Source of the DNA: an uncultured Parvularculaceae bacterium | GTDB lineage: Bacteria > Pseudomonadota > Alphaproteobacteria > Caulobacterales > Parvularculaceae | DNA length: 7,405 nucleotides | Assembly: GCA_947259815.1 (NCBI GenBank) | Contig: CAMYNO010000275.1 | Coordinates: 1 to 7,405 of the forward strand | Reading direction: 5' to 3' | Shown: positions 5,990-7,405 of the stretch, piece by piece | How the letters are laid out: each line of letters starts with the position of its first letter | Numbering within the stretch: the stretch's first letter is position 1 | Made by a program: the position numbers and the translations under genes | The notes under the pieces: generated by a model | What the model saw: only the letters and a program-made list of their open reading frames with translations | Database searches by the model: none | Told to the model about the DNA's origin: nothing

Positions 5990-6427
5990 TTATTCGCTGC
6001 GTTCGCCATGATAGCGGCCGCCGCGATGATGACGCCCACGCCGACGCGGCTGTTCGTCCTCACTCAATACGCCGTCGTCATTTTTGTCGAGCCGGTCGAA
6101 CCGTTTTTCCGCGGAGGCTTGAAACTCCGCACGGTCGATGACGCCGTCGCCATTCGTATCGGGGTTGTTCTCGGCGCGCATTTCATCGCGCTTTGCCTTG
6201 CGGTAGGCGCGCATTTCTTCTTCGGAAACCCCGCCATCGCCATTGGCGTCCGCCGCGGCGACAAGCGCTTCATGGCGGGCGTTCATTTCCGATGCGGTAA
6301 CAATGCCGTCTTCATTGGCGTCCATTTTGCTGAAATGACCGCCGGGGCCGCGCGCTGTTGCGGTGACAGTTGCGGCGGACAAAGCAAGGACGACTGCGCC
6401 GCCTGCGGCAATAGTGAATATCTTCAT
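5990..6427 (-). CDS. Secreted protein with four EF-hand motifs
   Basis: This 145-residue protein is predicted to be exported and to bind calcium. A Sec signal peptide covers about 1-25 (MKIFTIAAGGAVVLALSAAT, then an AxA site at Ala23-Thr24-Ala25). Four canonical 12-residue loops follow: DANEDGIVTASE (36-47), DANGDGGVSEEE (60-71), DTNGDGVIDRAE (90-101) and DKNDDGVLSEDE (114-125). Each has Asp at position 1, Gly at 6 and Glu at 12. The C-terminus (127-145) is rich in Arg, His and Gly and may bind anionic surfaces or metal. I chose ATG 6427 because AGGAG lies 5 nt upstream (6433-6437) and the signal peptide begins there; a TTG at 6481 adds residues without support. It lies between a GcvT-like gene and the ECF operon on the same strand, so it is a plausible target of that sigma factor. 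It could serve as a periplasmic calcium buffer or sensor. Confidence 0.9.
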   Translation of the reverse strand: MKIFTIAAGGAVVLALSAATVTATARGPGGHFSKMDANEDGIVTASEMNARHEALVAAADANGDGGVSEEEMRAYRKAKRDEMRAENNPDTNGDGVIDRAEFQASAEKRFDRLDKNDDGVLSEDEQPRRRGRHHRGGRYHGERSE

Positions 6428-6459
6428 GGTTTCTCCTGTTCGGTTTGGTCCAGCCAATA

Positions 6460-6485
6460 ATAGAACGCGCCAGACCGGCAATTCC
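6460..6485 (-). promoter_or_regulatory. Candidate ECF-type promoter of the EF-hand gene
   Basis: The minus strand reads GGAATT (6485..6480), then 15 bp, then TCTAT (6464..6460). This resembles the GGAAC-type -35 and TC-rich -10 elements used by many ECF sigma factors. Transcription would start about 25 nt before the ATG at 6427, leaving just room for the AGGAG ribosome site. The -35 starts within 6 bp of the preceding gene's stop. It is a single-site match, so chance is possible, and EcfG-type spacing (GGAAC-N16/17-GTT) does not fit. Confidence 0.38.
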
Positions 6486-6490
6486 GTCGT

Positions 6491-7405
6491 TTATGATTTT
6501 TCGGCTGCAAAAGCGGCGGCAAGACGGCTTTCCGCAGTCTCCAGAAGCCGCGCCGGACGGGCCGCGCCGGAATCGTCAATGACGGAAATTTCCTTTATTT
6601 TTCCGCTAGTTGTGGCTGGCAGCGCGGCAAAGGCGATGACCCGGCGCAGGACCGGGGACCAGACCGCCGTGGTGATGCGCCCATCCGCCTTCGCGCCGGT
6701 TGAGACCATCGCGCCGGGCAGCACGCGCTCCGCGTCGATGGCTAAGGTCGCGAGATAGTCGCCCGGCTCATGGGCGCCAAACCGCAACGCCCGCCGCCCG
6801 TTGAACCAGCCGGCGTCGAGCGGCGCGAGATGCGGCAGGCCGATCTCGCCCGGCAAGGACCGGCGCCCATCAGCCCGCGGCGTACGCGTGATGAAGTCCG
6901 CGCCAGGACGCGGCGCCCCGCTTTCAATGCGCAGAATTTCCATCGCATCAAGCCCGATCGGTTTTACATCGCTCCGGCGCATCAGGCGTTCCCAGATGGT
7001 CAGCGCGTCTTCGGCCGGGAAGATCAGTTCCGCGCCGGGCAGCGCCCCGAACTGCACCGGCCTTGCCGCAGTTTCAACGCCGCGCAACACAGCAGACGCC
7101 GCCACATGATCGCCGGGTAGTTTTAGTCCGGATGCGGAAAGAGCCGCCTGTGCATTAGCGCCAAGAACGCCGATGGCGGCGACCGAACGGGAGATATCCT
7201 CGGTCTGTATGTCAAGGCCGCGGGCGGCGAGTTGTAACGCACGCGGCTGCGGCGACGGTGTCGTGATGAGGTAAAGATCGTCGGCAAGGCGCGACACCTC
7301 CGCCAGATCGACCACGCCGCCATCATCGTCAAGCAACAACACGCGCGCGCTTTCACCAACCGAAAGACTCAATGCCGGCGCGGTCGCCACGCGCGACAAC
7401 AAAAC
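6491..7405 (-). CDS. GcvT-like (aminomethyltransferase / YgfZ superfamily) protein, 5' end outside window
   Basis: This frame is open to the right edge (304 residues seen, stop TAA at 6493-6491), so the first roughly 40-60 residues are missing; a TTG at 7402 is only an internal codon. The order of segments matches the T-protein fold: LLLDDDGGVVDLAEV (22-36) for the GcvT 'LNERGGVIDDL' strand; ISRSVAAIGVLGANAQAAL; LPGAELIFPAEDALTIWERLM (121-141) for the 'TGEDGFEI..P' block; GLDAMEILRIESGAPRPGAD (150-169) for 'GLGARDTLRLEAGLPLYG'; and WFNGRRAL (199-206) for 'FIGREAL'. Key residues have drifted: the paired Asp after GGV is reduced to one, and the G-x-T-G-E motif is absent. The YgfZ signature KGCYxGQE is also missing (AGWFNGRRAL instead). 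Glycine-cleavage activity is therefore unlikely; a folate-linked or repair-type role is possible. It is on the same strand as the EF-hand gene, 63 bp upstream. Confidence 0.75.
   Translation of the reverse strand, partial: VLLSRVATAPALSLSVGESARVLLLDDDGGVVDLAEVSRLADDLYLITTPSPQPRALQLAARGLDIQTEDISRSVAAIGVLGANAQAALSASGLKLPGDHVAASAVLRGVETAARPVQFGALPGAELIFPAEDALTIWERLMRRSDVKPIGLDAMEILRIESGAPRPGADFITRTPRADGRRSLPGEIGLPHLAPLDAGWFNGRRALRFGAHEPGDYLATLAIDAERVLPGAMVSTGAKADGRITTAVWSPVLRRVIAFAALPATTSGKIKEISVIDDSGAARPARLLETAESRLAAAFAAEKS

Noticed and set aside
5990..6427. Repeated Asp/Gly-rich codon blocks as a tandem DNA repeat
   Set aside because: The repetition is at protein level (EF-hand loops) with differing codons and spacing, not a DNA repeat array.
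6446..6458. Small dyad TTGG-N5-CCAA between the EF-hand promoter and start codon
   Set aside because: Arms of only 4 bp are expected by chance; not enough to call an operator.
5987..6460. 157-codon + strand frame opposite the EF-hand gene
   Set aside because: The minus strand has a signal peptide, four exact EF-hand loops and an AGGAG ribosome site; the + frame has none of these.
6428..6481. EF-hand protein starting at the upstream TTG
   Set aside because: It would bury the signal peptide behind 18 extra residues and read through the ribosome site and candidate promoter.

Overview
The window looks like a chromosomal segment of an alphaproteobacterium, most likely from the Caulobacterales/Parvularculales/Hyphomonadaceae side. 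Three things suggest this: GC-rich coding with strong GC bias at wobble positions; an intergenic palindrome built on the CATCCTGAGGAG...CACGAAGGA theme that is common in alphaproteobacteria; and a histidine kinase whose phosphoacceptor domain resembles PleC/DivJ. The taxonomic placement is inference. No mobile element, tRNA, rRNA or CRISPR array is visible.

Layout. 1-681 (-): 5' portion of a class I SAM-dependent methyltransferase whose 3' end lies beyond the left edge. 682-907: spacer with a CtrA-box-like site next to the methyltransferase start and a compound palindromic repeat. 908-1918 (-): an N-acetylornithine carbamoyltransferase (argF'-type), the arginine-pathway variant known from Xanthomonas. 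1919-2133: divergent promoter region. 2134-4377 (+): a two-transmembrane, PAS-containing orphan histidine kinase. Its stop lies 1 bp from the stop of the next, convergent gene.

4379-5914 (-) is a compact operon read right to left: ECF sigma factor, single-pass membrane protein (probable anti-sigma factor), and a membrane-anchored periplasmic protein of the heavy-metal-sensor (CnrX/ZraP-like) type. The ORFs overlap by 23 and 16 nt, so they are probably translationally coupled. Just upstream on the same strand is a secreted protein with four EF-hands (5990-6427). It has its own strong Shine-Dalgarno and a candidate ECF-type promoter (GGAATT-N15-TCTAT). A GC-rich hairpin separates it from the sigma gene. 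At the right edge is a GcvT-like (aminomethyltransferase/YgfZ superfamily) gene that lacks its 5' end.

The most interesting unit is the envelope-signalling cluster. The sigma factor would be held by the membrane anti-sigma, tuned by the periplasmic sensor, and would drive a secreted four-EF-hand protein. This resembles CnrYXH-type surface signalling, but the sensor lacks the histidine-rich metal site of CnrX and the putative output is a calcium-binding-type protein. The regulatory wiring is inferred from gene order and motifs, not demonstrated.
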